Shown here: positions 34,321 through 46,504 of the stretch, piece after piece
Layout: every line of letters begins with the position of its first letter
Position numbering within the stretch: position 1 is the stretch's first letter
NCBI RefSeq assembly: GCF_003265705.1
Contig: NW_020313005.1
Location: 19,015,746 to 19,079,745, forward strand
Direction: 5' to 3'
Source: Callorhinus ursinus
Lineage: Eukaryota; Chordata; Mammalia; Carnivora; Otariidae
DNA: 64,000 nt
Position numbers and translations under genes: made by a program
Notes under the pieces: model-generated
Databases searched by the model: none
What the model saw: only the letters and a program-made list of their open reading frames with translations
Told to the model about the DNA's origin: nothing

Positions 34321-34769
34321 GGTAAGTGAGCCGCATTCTGTCCGAGGCCTCAGGTGCCTGCTCCAGCCATAAAAAACCGTCTGATCAGTGCCGGCCTCTG
34401 GTCACAAGAAGAGCCAAGCAGTGTAACCCAGCGCTGCCCAGGCATCTGCAGTCCATCAGTGACAGAGAACTGCACATTTCTGCTCCCCAGCATGGAGCTG
34501 TAGAAAGGACATGGCTGGTCCTTGCTAACTGCCTCAAGGTGGAAGACTTTTCAGGGCATGTGCTAGTTTCTTCAGAGCTGTCTTTGCTACGTGACTTAAA
34601 TACTTTTAAAACTCCCCAATGTGTAAAATAATTGACAAACACCAGGGTAAAGTTAAGCACTAGAGAACAGGGGCTGGGAACTAAGAATTTAGCCATCCCA
34701 CAGTATAATCCCATCTGAATTTCAGCTACTCATCAACTAATCCTCCCTGTATGTCTAACAGTAATAACA
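34321..34769. other. unique sequence
   Basis: Two frames of just over 100 codons on opposite strands overlap (34326-34631 and 34385-34714). Neither shows a family motif. Confidence 0.4.
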
Positions 34770-34985
34770 AATGTGCCGGACACTGTTCTAATTGCTGATC
34801 ATCTCATTTAATACTTGCAACAATCTTGTAAAGCAGGTATTATTATGATCCCCATATAACAGATGAGTGCATCGAGGTACAGAAAGGGCAATTAACTTGC
34901 CCATGTCACAAGGCTGTAAATGGCAGAGCAGGGATTCAAACCCAGGCAGCCTGCATCCAGACTGCACCTTCTTGACCATAGAGCT
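34770..34985 (-). repeat. MIR, reverse orientation, well preserved
   Basis: TCATTTAATACTTGCAAC, GCAGGTATTATTATGATCCCC, AACAGATGAGTGC, AGAGCAGGGATTCAAACCC and AGGCAGCCTGC span the reversed MIR almost end to end. Confidence 0.85.
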
Positions 34986-37230
34986 AATCTGTCTACTCTG
35001 GGCAAAGTACCATGCTGGCTTACGTGAGGGAATTCACATAAATACATGATGTGGTCATTGCCCTTGGGGAGTTTAGCATCGCCAGGACTTAACCAGTCTT
35101 TCCAGACTGGCCTGCACAAATCTCCTGCCTGCGTGGAATTCTTCAATCTCTGTATATATCTTTGAGTCTTTGAACTTCAGTGCTGTAGCTAGACCATCAT
35201 CAGCCCCCTCTCCTATCCCTGTACATCAAATCCCACAGCCACTGAAATCCTGCCTTACACGCCTCAAACTATTCTTCCAGACAAGTCAACCAGATCTCCT
35301 TCCTTCCCCGACCACTGCTCTGAAGTAACAGAAAGAATTAAGCAGTCCCTTGCCAACCTTCATGACAAAGATGTTGTGTGGGGGCCAGAGGACACAGCTG
35401 AGTCGGGCCTACTGCCTGGGCTGCAGCCCCAGCCAAATATGAACCAGGTCAAACAGCAAAGTAATGGAACACGCTGCACTCCCTGAGCCTACCCGGCCCA
35501 GCTCAACTAGTAAGGTCACCCCCGGCCGCCCACTTGCAAATAGGTCATTTGGCATTTTAGATACTTCCTGACAGCACTTGCCTGCAGGTTTGGGGGTTGC
35601 TGCTTGGCATTTGGTCCAGAACCCAGTCCATCTGGGAACCTCAGGGCTACAAGAGGTATATAGTAAGTTAGCAAAAGTCAAAAAGGGGATTTCATGAGGA
35701 GCTTGAGCATTAAGATTCCAATCAAGGTTGAACCAAACAGGTAGAAGGAGCCTGATGCCAGGGTGACCCAGACACACAAAGAAGGCCCACAAAGCACAGG
35801 ATTTCTTCTGGAGCATTGAGCCTACTAATAAGGGCTATTGGAGGCCAATGTAGAATATTGACTGAGAGCCAGATCTCCTTCCTGGAAGGACCATTAAAAA
35901 ACAGCTACATTTTGGCGACAAGGAGTTGGAGATGTTCTGTCAGTCTCACTGTTCACTTCTGGCTCTAGAGTCCCCGAGAGTCTTTTTAAAGGGCCAGTGC
36001 CTCTCTTTTTCCATGGGGGGCACCTACAACACAGAGATACCAGGGCATGAGAGTGAGTAGAGGGGCCCTTATGAGCATCTTGTAACAGGACCCTGGCTCT
36101 GGACTGAGGAAATGATGCTTAGAAAAACTGCAGTATTTTTAAGGCATAATGTGCATGAGAAAGAGGGGCATGATAAATCAAAGGTGACAGTAAGGACACA
36201 CCTCTTTCTTTTCCTGCAATCTGGCTTGGTTTTGTAAGCCTCCAGGGGGTGCAAGTCTCTTCCAGGAGGAAAGCCAGCTGGTATCAAGGCAAGGCTGCAC
36301 TGGCATGAACCCCTAGGCCACCAAGAGCTGAAACAACCTCCATTGTTGTGCTCCAGAGTGAAGAGCACTAACACCCAGTTATTCACCCCTGCCCTTCCTT
36401 GCAGTGCCCATCCCTGCCCACACAACTAAAGGTCTAGAATCTGGGGAGCTACTCGGATTCAGGCAAAATGCAGCAGGTAGCCGCCATGTATAGGATGTAT
36501 AGGATATAGGATCCCCAGCATACAGGCTTGGAGGTAACCACCTTACCAAAAGGGTGCCCAGGAGAGTGGAAGACCAGATTCGCGAGCTACAGAAAATCTC
36601 AGAGAGATAGCATGCTCATGGTGCGTGAAGTGTGCCTTCTGAGGGGTTCAAAGGGTACATTCAGAAGTAACCATAAATCAGCTCAGCTGACTTCCAGAAA
36701 AGCAGGCAGGATGCAGGGGCTCGAAGAGTCAGCCCACTGCTGTTAGTATTGCCATCCCAGGTGTAGCCTGGCCTTACCCCTAGCCACCCAAAAGGGCAGC
36801 CCCAAATCATCTAAGTAGTTTCAGCTTCTCCTCTGATCCATGCATCTTTCCCAGAAGGTAGGTTATACAGTTCTTATTGCAACTCACCTATAATCATTTA
36901 ACTCCTGCTTCTTCAAAATTAGAAAGGGAAAGAATTAGTTAAGACCTCAGAGTACCTTCTAAAAATGAACAATAAACCAGAACAAGAACAATATGTGCTT
37001 TCCAGGATTCAGCAGCTTGTGCAATTTCCCTATGTTTATAAAGCACTGGGCCCTGTTTTCCCAGAGTCACTAGGATGAAACTCTCAAGTAAAAAGTGGCC
37101 CTCTGATGGTTTTTTCAGAGGTAGCAAAGAAGGGAAGGACCTTGGAAATTTGTTGTTTTCATTGTTTTCCCCACCCCACAAAAACATCATATGGGAAAAG
37201 AATCCCCAATAAGTGGTTGTGATTTTTAAA
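34986..37230. other. unique sequence
   Basis: More than 2.2 kb without a recognised repeat. A 135-codon minus frame at 35409-35816 begins with a hydrophobic stretch but has no recognisable family, no visible splice context and no support from codon pattern. Confidence 0.4.
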
Positions 37231-37242
37231 ATAGAGTTGCTC

Positions 37243-37374
37243 GTTGTTTTGTTTTGTTTTAATATTTTAGTTATGTATTTATTTATTTGAGAAAGAGAGA
37301 GATAGAGAGCAAGAGCATGGGGAGAGTGGCAGAGGGAGAAGGAGAAGCAGACTCCCTGACGAGCAGGGAGCCTG
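37243..37374 (-). mobile_element. CanSINE 9, 5'-truncated
   Basis: Only the 3' half of a CanSINE remains: in reverse, GCTCCCTGCTCGTCAGGGAG, a CT-rich block and the A-rich tail. The 10-base duplication AGAGTTGCTC is at 37233-37242 and 37375-37384, which shows a truncated insertion rather than later decay. Confidence 0.9.
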
Positions 37375-37384
37375 AGAGTTGCTC

Positions 37385-38009
37385 AGTGTTTTACAAAATC
37401 TCAAAGCATTCAAATTAGAAAGGACATTGGAAACCACGTAGGCATACCTTCCATCTGGTGTGACCATCAGTTCTGCAGCATAACCAGCAGGATGGTGCAG
37501 ATGTCTACCTCCAGAGGCAGAAACTCATTCCCTCAAGGGGCAGCTCAAACATTTCTGGATAGTGCTATGTTTTAGATAGTTTTTCCTTATTTTAAGCCAA
37601 AATTAATTTTCCTATACCTTCTAGCCAGCACTGCAAACTGTGTTCTCTAGAGTCACTATAAATACCTCCACCCTTTCCCCCATGACAGCCTTCAGATCTC
37701 CGAAGATAGCTGTAGTGTACCACACCCGCCCATGCCTTCTCCAGACTAGAGTCATTGGTTTGTCAAACAACCCAACTTTATAAGCCATTAGCTGCCCAGA
37801 TCTTTTCCATTGAAGGGCAGTTTTTGGCAGGGTCATAGTTGTTGTTGCTCTGCCTTCTCTGCCAGCATCCATCCCTGTGCCCCATGGGTTGTTGTACATA
37901 TGGACAAGCACTCTTTCCAATTGGCAACTCAGCTCAGCCTCCATTAGACCATGGGGGTGGAGTTAGATTCAGAAGTAGAATTACTCACCTTAGAGCGCTT
38001 TTCTTCAGA
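37385..38009. other. unique sequence
   Basis: No recognised feature. A minus frame at 37621-37944 has no motif I know. Confidence 0.4.
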
Positions 38010-38130
38010 AGGGCAGAGGACTGAAAGCTGTGTGAGAAGAAATATGCATGCCTTATATACTGTTGTGTCCCCAGTAGCTGGTACACGGGACTCATATTTT
38101 CTGATGTATGAATGCATAAAGGAACGACAG
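38010..38130 (+). repeat. L2-like 3' tail
   Basis: AGAAGGGCAGAGGACTG, TATACTGTTGTGTCCCCAGT and GCTGGTACACGGGAC, then TATGAATGCATAAAGG, follow the L2 tail order. Confidence 0.45.
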
Positions 38131-39660
38131 AAAGCAAGCTGGGATCAGAGGTAGAGATAGAGAAATATTTCCATAGATTGAAAACGTTTACCTCAAATGT
38201 CCTGAATCCCCTGCACCCACCCTGGAGCCCCTCCTAATCCAACACACGGGCCTCTGAAGCTAAGTTCTGCCCATAGCTATGAATACCACCCCACTTTGAT
38301 CCTTCATCACTTTAAATTTCCATCACCTCCTCCTCTTCACACCCTCACCAACCTCTTCCCATATCCTCTTCCTTCTCTCCCCATCTCTCCCCAAGGTCAC
38401 AGTCCACGACCTTCATCTGTAAAAGTCCTGTGGTGTTCCTCTGGGACACAAAATCCAAAGAGAGCCAAGCAAGAGGAATTAAACATGGCAGAAGACGTTG
38501 CATTGCTTTGGGGGCACCACTGATACCTTTTGGCCCTGGGCTCGTTTGTGAAGGATCCCAAGCCAGTGCTCATTGCCCTGGCTACATGGACAGAAATCCC
38601 TGCCATGGGAGGCTGTCTGGGTTGTATCCGTCTGCACACAGATCTCTAGTAATGAGGCCTGGCTCAAAGGCGTTCTAGGGCCATATGTTGTTGAACAGCA
38701 CAATATGCAATTGATCTGTTAAGTGGGCAGTTTCATTTTTTATTTTTCCTCTCTGGAGTAAAAAGAAAAAGGAACTCTGGCCACTGGTGACATATAATCT
38801 CTGCAAGCATCAGGACTGAGTCCATCTACACATGGAAAATAACTCCCCAGGCCTCCCTTCTCCACCCCCCACCTCTGGAGATAAACTATAATAAAGTATT
38901 AACAACTGGCTCTGCTCTTCTGACAGATAAGGGATGACTTTCTTTAAAAGACCTTTGTGCTCTGTTACTGCCAAAGATATTTAAACTGCAATCATTAGTG
39001 ACTTCTCTGCTTACTACACAGACCAAGGCAGATTTCTCTGGGAGAGGCTCTATCAATCACATGCTCTGGGCAGGGAGCAGCTGTCTGAAGCTGGGAAGCA
39101 GGAGTAGGACCCTGTAGGGAACATGAAGTTAGTTTTAGGCCTCAAGTGAGCCCAGCTGAGAGGTTTCTGACAGCGCAGTGGGGTGGGGGAAGCACTGGGA
39201 CCCATGCCTCCCCTTTCCTAAGCAGCCTGAGGAGGATGGCAGAGGCATGTCCACAGAGAGGAAGAGAGCCGAACTGGGGCCTGAGATACTGTGATGTCCT
39301 TGGGGAAAGGGGCCAGGGAAGGGAAGTGACATTCAATGACAGCAAGTTCTCTTTTGTTCCTGTTCAAGTCTTTAAAATTCCGGGAAGCTCTTGGGATGGT
39401 GAGCCCTAAGAGGTAGGAAGCTGGAAGAAATCACGTGGAAAGGGTGGAGAAACTGAGAGTTAAGGTGAGGGGAGAAAAGAGAATGGAGAGAAGACAAGGC
39501 TGAGAAACAGGAGGAAGAGAACAAAGGAACAGAGAGAGAGGGAGAAGGAAGGAGTGCCAAGGCAAAGGACAGTGAGGCAGGACATAAAGAATGCAGTGTC
39601 ATGAGGGCAGACAGCTTAAAAACAGAAATAAGTGAAGAAGAAAGAGACTGATTTCCTTTT
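38131..39660. other. unique sequence with a purine-rich tract
   Basis: No gene or classified repeat. About 39405-39570 is strongly purine-rich (GGAAG, GAGAGAGAGG and similar runs) on the plus strand. Confidence 0.4.
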
Positions 39661-39664
39661 CTTT

Positions 39665-40070
39665 AAGGCTGAATAATATTTCACTATATGTATATACTAC
39701 ATTTTTTTTTTTGTCCATTGATCTGTTGATGGCAGGGGGAGGGGAAATGGGGAGTTGTTCCATTGGCATAAAGTTACAGTTATGCAAGATGAATTAGTTC
39801 TAGAGATCTGCTGTACAGCATAAGGCCTCTGGTCAACATATTGTATTGACCACTTAAAAATTTGCAAAGGGTAGATCTCATGCTAAGTGTTCTTACTACA
39901 CACACAAAACATCAAACAAATAAAATAGGTGATGGATATATCTATTATCCTCGATAATATGGTGATGGTTTCGCAAGTATATGCATATGCCCAAATGTAT
40001 CAAACTGTGTACGTTAAATGCATACAGTTTACTGTATATCAATTCTACCTCAATAAAGCTGTTTTGTTTT
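39665..40070 (+). repeat. old L1M 3' end
   Basis: GGCTGAATAATATTTCACTA, AGTTATGCAAGATGAATTAG, TTCTAGAGATCTGCTGTAC and CTTAAAAATTTGCAAAGGG with a CAATTCTACCTCAATAAAGC terminus match the 3'UTR of ancient L1 elements. Confidence 0.8.
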
Positions 40071-40074
40071 GTTT

Positions 40075-40887
40075 TGTTTTTAAAGAAGAAGAAGAAAGGG
40101 ACTGTGATTAGAGAAGGCTGAGTCTTTGGGGAAAGAAAGGTTAAAAATTGGCAGCCCTTTCTAAACCTGTGAAACTCAGACACATTCCTGAATGTAATTT
40201 TTCCAAGTCAGAGAACTTTCTTTTTTTTTCCTTCAGTCTTAGTTTCCAGAGTTTAAAAGTCAAATTTATTGCCTAAGTTTTGTGATCTGTTCAAATCAGG
40301 TGACTGAAACGTCCATATCTGCTTCTTTGAGAGAGTTGTGTAAAGTTTACCCCCAGATGTCTCACCTACATTGCACTTCAGACTCTCAGCCTGTTAGAAA
40401 ATGAGTGGAGTACAAATCCTGAATGAAGCACAAAACATACACTGGGAGAAACAGGAAGATAAGTTCTCCCAATCCATCTTGTCTTGGGAAGAGAATAACA
40501 CATGACCTATGAAAATAAGACACAGTTTGATAGTAAAAGGACTCAGGAGAAGAAGAAGACATGGGAAAGGCAGGGATTTCAATGGAGCCGTCTTGTAGAC
40601 ATGCAATAACTAGAAAAACCAGTCAACCAATCCAGATTGTTGCAGTTGTCTGACTACTTTGACTTGCTTTTAATTACTTAATGGATTCAGTTGGTAACAC
40701 AAGAATATGGTATATATTTCCAAAGGTCCCAAAACGTCTGCAGTGAGAAGTCAGTCAATCTCCCAGCCTTGTCCTCCAACTACAGTCCCTCTTCTCCCAC
40801 CCAGGCAAATGCTGAGACCAGTTCCTTATGCATAAGGCCATATTAGGATTGAGATCATTAACGATAGACCTGATTTAAGTCCTGAAC
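40075..40887. other. unique AT-rich sequence
   Basis: No feature is recognised apart from a short T run near 40219. Confidence 0.4.
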
Positions 40888-40904
40888 ATTGAGAGGATAT
40901 TTGT

Positions 40905-41844
40905 TTTGTTTTGTTTTTATTATGTTATGTTAATCACCATACTAATCATCATTAGTTTTTGATGTACTGTTCCATGATTCATTGTTTGCGTATAACACCC
41001 AGTGCTCCATGCAGTACATGCCCTCTTTAAAACCCATCACCAGGCTAACCCATTCCCCCACCCTCTCCCCTCTAGAACCCTCGCTTTGTTTCTCAGTGTC
41101 CATAGTCTCTCATGGTTCGTCTCTCCCTCTGATATCCCCCCCCTTCATTCTTCCCTTCCTGCTATCTTCTTTTTTTTTTTTTTAACATATAGTGTATTAT
41201 TTGTTTCAGAGGCACAGGTCTGTGATTCAACAGTCTTACACAATTCACAGCGCTCACCATAGCACATACCCCCTCAATGTCTATCACCCAGCTACCCCAT
41301 CCCTCCCACCCCCCACCACTCCAGCAACCCTCAGTTTCTTTCCTGAGATTAAGAATTCCTCATATCAGTGAGGTCATATGATACTTGTCTTTCTCTGATT
41401 GACTTATTTCACTCAGCATAACACCCTCCAGTTCCATTCATGTGGTTGCAAATGGCAAGATTTCATTCCTTTTGATGGCTGCATAACATTCCATTGTATA
41501 TAGATACCACATCTTCTTTATCCATTCATCTGTGGATGGACATCTTGGCTCTTTCCATAGTTTGGCTATTGTGGACATTGCTGCTATAAACATCAGGATG
41601 CACGTACCCCTTCGGATCCCTACATTTGTATCTTTGGGGTAAATACCCAGCAGTGCAATTGCTGGGTCATAGGATAGCTCTATTTTCAACTTTTTGAGGA
41701 ATCTCCATACTGTTTTCCAGAGTGGCTGCACCAGCTTGCATTCCCACCAGCAGTGTAGGAGTGTTCCCCTTTCTCCACATCCCTGCCAACATCTGTCATT
41801 TCCTGACTTGTTAATTTTAGCCATTCTGACTGGTGTGAGGAGTT
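40905..41844 (-). mobile_element. young L1 copy A, 5'-truncated, reverse orientation
   Basis: The 940-bp element is the 3' end of a carnivore L1 in reverse: the T-rich A-tail equivalent at its left, the 3'UTR, then the last part of ORF2. The exact 17-base duplication ATTGAGAGGATATTTGT is at 40888-40904 and 41845-41861. The minus frame at 41438-41824 encodes the ORF2 C-terminal region and reads through 128 codons. Copy B has its counterpart at 43963-44905 in inverse orientation. Confidence 0.96.
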
Positions 41845-41897
41845 ATTGAGAGGATATTTGTGACAGATCCTTTTTACATTTGAAAACACAATTGCTT

Positions 41898-44443
41898 AAC
41901 CTGGAAGAAATGGGTGCATTCCTAAAGATGTATCAACTACCAAAATTGAACCAGGAAGAAATAGAAAACCTGAACAGACCTATAACCACTAAGGAAATTG
42001 AAACAGTCATCAAAAATCTCCCAAGAAACAAAAGCCCAGGGCCAGATGGCTTCCCAGGGGAATTCTATCAGACATTTCAAGAAGAATTAATACCTATTCT
42101 CCTGAAACTGTTCCAAAAAATAGAAATGGAAGGGAAACTTCCAAACTCATTTTATGAGGCCAGCATTACCTTGATCCCAAAACCAGACAAAGACCCCATC
42201 AAAAAAGAGAATTACAGACCAATATCCTTGATGAACATGGATGCAAAAATTCTCACCAAAATACTAGCCAATAGGATCCAACAGTACATTAAAAGGATTA
42301 TTCACCATGACCAAGTGGGATTTATTCCTGGGCTGCAAGGCTGGTTCAACATCCGCAAATCAATCAACGTGATACAATACATTAACAAAAGAAAGAACAA
42401 GAATCATATGATCCTCTCAATAGATGCAGAAAAAGCATTTGACAAAGTACAGCATCCTTTCTTGATCAAAACTCTTCAGAGTATAGGGATAGAGGGTACA
42501 TACCTCAATATCATAAAAGCCATCTATGAAAAACCTACAGCGAATATCATTCTCAATGGGGAAAGGCTGAGAGCCTTTCCCCTAAGGTCAGGAACGCGGC
42601 AGGGATGTCTCTCTCACCACTGCTATTCAACATAGTATTAGAAGTCCTAGCCACAGCAATCAGACAACAAAAAGAAATCAAAGGCATCCAAATCGGCAAA
42701 GAGGAAGTCAAACTCTCACTCTTTGCAGATGATATGATACTGCATGTGGAAAACCCAAAAGTCTCCACCCCAAAACTGCTAGAACTCATACAGGAATTCA
42801 GTCAAGTAGCAGGCTATAAAATCAACGCACAGAAATCAGTGGCATTCCTATACACCAACAACAAGACAGAAGAGAGACAAATCAAGGAGTCTATCCCATT
42901 TACAATTGCACCCAAAACCATTAGATACCTAGGAATAAATCTAACCAAAGAGGCAAAGGATCTGTACTCAGAAAACTATAAAATACTCATGAAAGAAATT
43001 GAAGAAGACACAAAGAAATGGAAAAACGTTCCATGCTCATGGATTGGGAGAATCAACATTGTGAAGATGGCAATGCTACCTAGAGCAATCTACACATTCA
43101 ATGCAATCCCCATCAAAATACCATCCACTTTTTTCAAAGAAATGGAACAAATAATCCTAAAATTTGTATGGAACCAGAAGAGACCCAGAATAGCCAGAGG
43201 AATACTGAAAAAGAAAAGCAAAGCTGGCGGCATCACAATTCCGGACTTCCAGCTCTATTACAAAGCTGTCATCATCAAGACAGTATGGTACTGGCACAAA
43301 AACAGACACATAGATCAATGGAACAGAATCGAGAGCCCAGAAATGGACCCTCAACTCTATGGTCAACTTATTTTTGACAAAGCAGGAAAGAATGTCCAAT
43401 GGCAAAAAGACAGTCTCTTCAACAAATGGTGTTGGGAAAATTGGACAGCCACATGCAGAAGAATGAAACTGGACCATTTCCTTACACCACACACAAAAAT
43501 AGACTCCAAATGGTTGAAAGACCTAAACGTGAGACAGGAGTCCATCCAAATCCTAAAGGAGAACACAGGTAGCAACCTTTTCGACCTTAGCTGCAGCAAC
43601 TTCTTCCTAGAAACATCGCCAAAGGCACGGGAAGCCAGGGCAAAAATGAACTATTGGGATTTCATCAAGATAAAAAGCTTTTGCACAGCAAAAGAAACAG
43701 TCCACAAAACCAAAAGACAACTGACAGAATGGGAGAAAATATTTGCAAAAGACATATCAGATAAAGGGCTAGTATCCAAAATCTATAAAGAACTTATCAA
43801 ACTCAACACCCAAAGAACAAATAATCCAATCAAGAAATGGGCAGAAGACATGAACAGACATTTCTCCAAAGAAGACATCCAAATGGCCAACAGGCACATG
43901 AAAAAGTGCTCAACATCACTCAGCATCAGGGAAATCCAAATCAAAACCTCAATGATATACCACCTCACACCCGTCAGAATGGCTAAAATTAACAAGTTAG
44001 GGAACGACAGATGTTGGCGGGGATGTGGAGAAAGGGGAACCCTCCTACACTGTTGATGGGAATGCAAGCTGGTGCAACCACTCTGGAAAACAGTATGGAG
44101 GTTCCTCAAACAGTTGAAATTAGAGCTACCGTTCGATCCAGCAATTGCACTACTGGGTATTTACCACAAAGATACAAATGTAGGGACCCGAAGGGGTACG
44201 TGTACCTCAATGTTTATAGCAGCAATGTCCACAATAGCCAAACTGTGGAAAGAGCCAAGATGCCCATCGACAGATGAATGGATAAAGAAGAAGTGGTATA
44301 TATACACAATGGAATATTATGGCGCCATCAAAAGGAATGAGATCTTGCCATTTGCAACGACGTGGATGGAACTGGAGGGTGTTATGCTGAGTGAAATAAG
44401 TCAATCAGAGAAAGACATGTATCACATGACCTCACTGATATGA
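41898..44443 (+). pseudogene. L1 ORF2 reverse transcriptase, nearly open, broken twice
   Basis: This is the C-terminal two thirds of L1 ORF2p, the enzyme that copies L1 RNA into DNA at the nicked target. The endonuclease domain is lost by 5' truncation. The first segment (to about 42607) carries fingers and palm features such as [12 protein letters not shown] and [14 protein letters not shown] 1-base deletion in the GGATGTCTCTCTCACC region near 42607 shifts the frame. The second segment contains the catalytic FADD motif at 42722-42733. A TGA at 44054-44056 replaces a Trp codon, and the same frame then continues to the natural stop at 44441-44443. With only two disabling changes in 2.5 kb it is young. 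Confidence 0.92.
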
Positions 44444-44905
44444 GGAATTCTTAATCTCAGGAAACAAACTGAGTGTTACTGGAATGGTTGGGGTGGGAGG
44501 GATGGGGTGGTTGGGTGATAGACATTGGGGAGGGTATGTGCTACGGTGAGCGCTGTGAATTGTGCAAGACTGATGAATCACAGATCTGTACTTCTGAAAC
44601 AAATAACACAACATATTTTAAGAAAAAAGAAAAAGAAGAAGATAACAGGAGAGGAAGAAAAGGGGAGTATGTCAGAGGGGGAGACGAACCATGAGAGATG
44701 ATGGACTCTGAAAAACAAACTGAGGTTTCTAGAGGGGAGGGGGGTAGGGAGATGGGTTAGCCTGGTGATGGGTATTGAGGAGGGCACGTTCTGCATGGAG
44801 CACTGGGTGTTATGAACAAACAATGAATCATGGAACACTGCATCAAAAACTAATGATGTAATATATGGTGATTAACATAACAATAAAAAAATTAAAAAAA
44901 AAAAA
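44444..44905 (+). other. 3'UTR and A-tail of L1 copy B
   Basis: The 3'UTR has the carnivore L1 blocks GGTGAGCGCTGTGAATTGTG, GAGACGAACCATGAGAG and GAGCACTGGGTGTTATG, with a G-rich polypurine part near 44485-44512 and AATAAAAAAATT before the A tail. Confidence 0.85.
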
Positions 44906-44955
44906 GAAAACACAATTGCTGTAGCTCCTGTTTAGGGAAGAGAAAGGAACCAGCA

Positions 44956-45300
44956 TTGATGAGGATAGAGCAGTTAGGAGGTGGTACAGGAAAACTTGGG
45001 GGCCCCGCCCCACATTTCAGCATCTCCTTTGAGTTTATCCATGGCCTTGTAGGATACTCCCACTTGGGCTCTACCTCTCCCCATACTGACAGCACCAACC
45101 TCAAGTACTTCCTTCTCCAGGGCTTTTCCAATTACACTGATGCCAGGGGAAACTACTGGTGCATGTGCAGGAATGATCTGGGAGTGCAGGGGAATTCATG
45201 CTTCCAGGAACAACCCTCAGCCTGTGGAGAAAGAAAGCTGATAGATAAATGCTCCTCCTTGGCAATCCACAGAATGCATTCCTCAGAAGATCCTGGATAG
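44956..45300 (+). pseudogene. exon-like open frame with weak V-set-like end
   Basis: A 114-codon open frame lies just right of L1 copy B in sequence that is not a recognised repeat. Near its C-terminal half it reads TNLKYFLLQG and then DARGNYWCMC, recalling the D-A-x-x-Y-W-C pattern around the second cysteine of V-type immunoglobulin domains. The first-cysteine and tryptophan signature is not seen upstream. It could be a decayed exon or chance; chance is somewhat more likely. Confidence 0.2.
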
Positions 45301-45960
45301 GTCCTGGTGCCCTCAGCAGTGACTTACCTTATACACTTTTATATTATCTTCCCTTCTCCCATCCTGCCTATTTCTCACTTCTGATCCCTGAGATTATCTC
45401 CTAAATAGACAATCAGAACAGAAACCTTTGTAGGCTCTGCTCTCTGAGTGTACCACAAATTAATTGCAGTTGTCCAGGTAAGAAATGATAGGAGCTTGGA
45501 CTATGGTGGTAGCCATAGAAATGGATAGATTTGAAAGATATTTGGAGGGTTAAATCAAGAGCCTGATGCAGTCATGTTCTCTGGCACCACTCTCTTTTAT
45601 ATTCCCCTTTACGTTATTTTATAGTCATTGTAGTCAGTCCAGGCTCACAGTTTGTGGTAAATCCAAGATGGAAGAAGTCTGGTGATATGCTACAACCCTA
45701 TTTTATACCTCTGCAATTAGCCACATTATACAGAGGTAAAACTCAACAACCATTGCAAAACTAGTTACAGGAGATGAAGATGGTATTTCCAGGCAGTGCT
45801 TAATTTAATTGAATTTAAAATTGGGTCTTTGGCTGATATCCATGATATGAGATAGGGAAAACCACACAGCCAGGACCATAGTAGTAGAGAAAGAAGTAGC
45901 AGTAATAATAAGGGGAGGGGGGAGAAGATGTTCTTAATTGAACCATGCACACTTATGCCC
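45301..45960. other. unique sequence
   Basis: No repeat or gene is recognised. Short frames only. Confidence 0.4.
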
Positions 45961-45964
45961 ATAC

Positions 45965-46125
45965 TTCCCCTGTGGAGGAAATATCATTACCCCTATTTTG
46001 TAGATGAAGCAATAGAGACTCAGAGAGGTATGATATCTTCCCAGCATCACCTGAGTAGTAAGTGGTAGACAAGGACTCACCTTGGTCCAAATGGCTCCAA
46101 AGGCCAGGCTTTTAACAACTATCTC
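45965..46125 (-). repeat. MIR, reverse orientation
   Basis: ATTACCCCTATTTTGTAGATG, AGACTCAGAGAGGTATG and GAGTAGTAAGTGGTAGAC follow the reversed MIR core. Confidence 0.65.
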
Positions 46126-46264
46126 CTTTTAAATTTCCTTCTGCTCTAAAGTGAGTAGAAAGCCCTGGGAGAGTCCAGCCATCTCTGCTTATGCTGGATT
46201 ATTAGATTAATTGATTATCAGTTAGATTCTGTTACTTAGTAGCTGAGGCTCAAGATAATATTTG

Positions 46265-46395
46265 CTATGTTATGGTGGTAATCATATTGCAATACATCAA
46301 CATATCAAATCAACATGTTGCACACCTTAAATATATACAATGTTATATGTCAATTATAGGTCAACAAAAATTTAGTTAATTATTTTTAAGAAGAT
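46265..46395 (+). repeat. old L1M 3' terminal fragment
   Basis: GGTGGTAATCATATTGCAAT, ATCAACATGTTGCACACC and TTAAATATATACAATGTTAT, then ATGTCAATTATAGGTCAAC, match the last bases of ancient L1 elements. Confidence 0.75.
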
Positions 46396-46504
46396 GACAT
46401 TTGGCGGGAGTGGAGAATGGAGATGACAATGAGTGGCCTTGGCATGCTGGATGCACTAGAGGCAGCCCTGAAAGCCTCTCACTTATTTATTTGACCAAAA
46501 ATTT

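Larger units (their letters stand above)
41897..44905 (+). mobile_element. young L1 copy B, 5'-truncated (3.0 kb)
   Basis: The element holds the reverse transcriptase and C-terminal parts of ORF2, a 462-bp 3'UTR and an A-rich tail. The exact 15-base duplication GAAAACACAATTGCT is at 41882-41896 and 44906-44920. Only 20 bp separate its left duplication from the right duplication of copy A. Each copy has its own duplications, so they are two insertions. Confidence 0.97.

Noticed and set aside
40888..44920. A single twin-primed (inverted) L1 insertion
   Set aside because: Each L1 part has its own A tail and its own exact target duplication, so these are two insertions.
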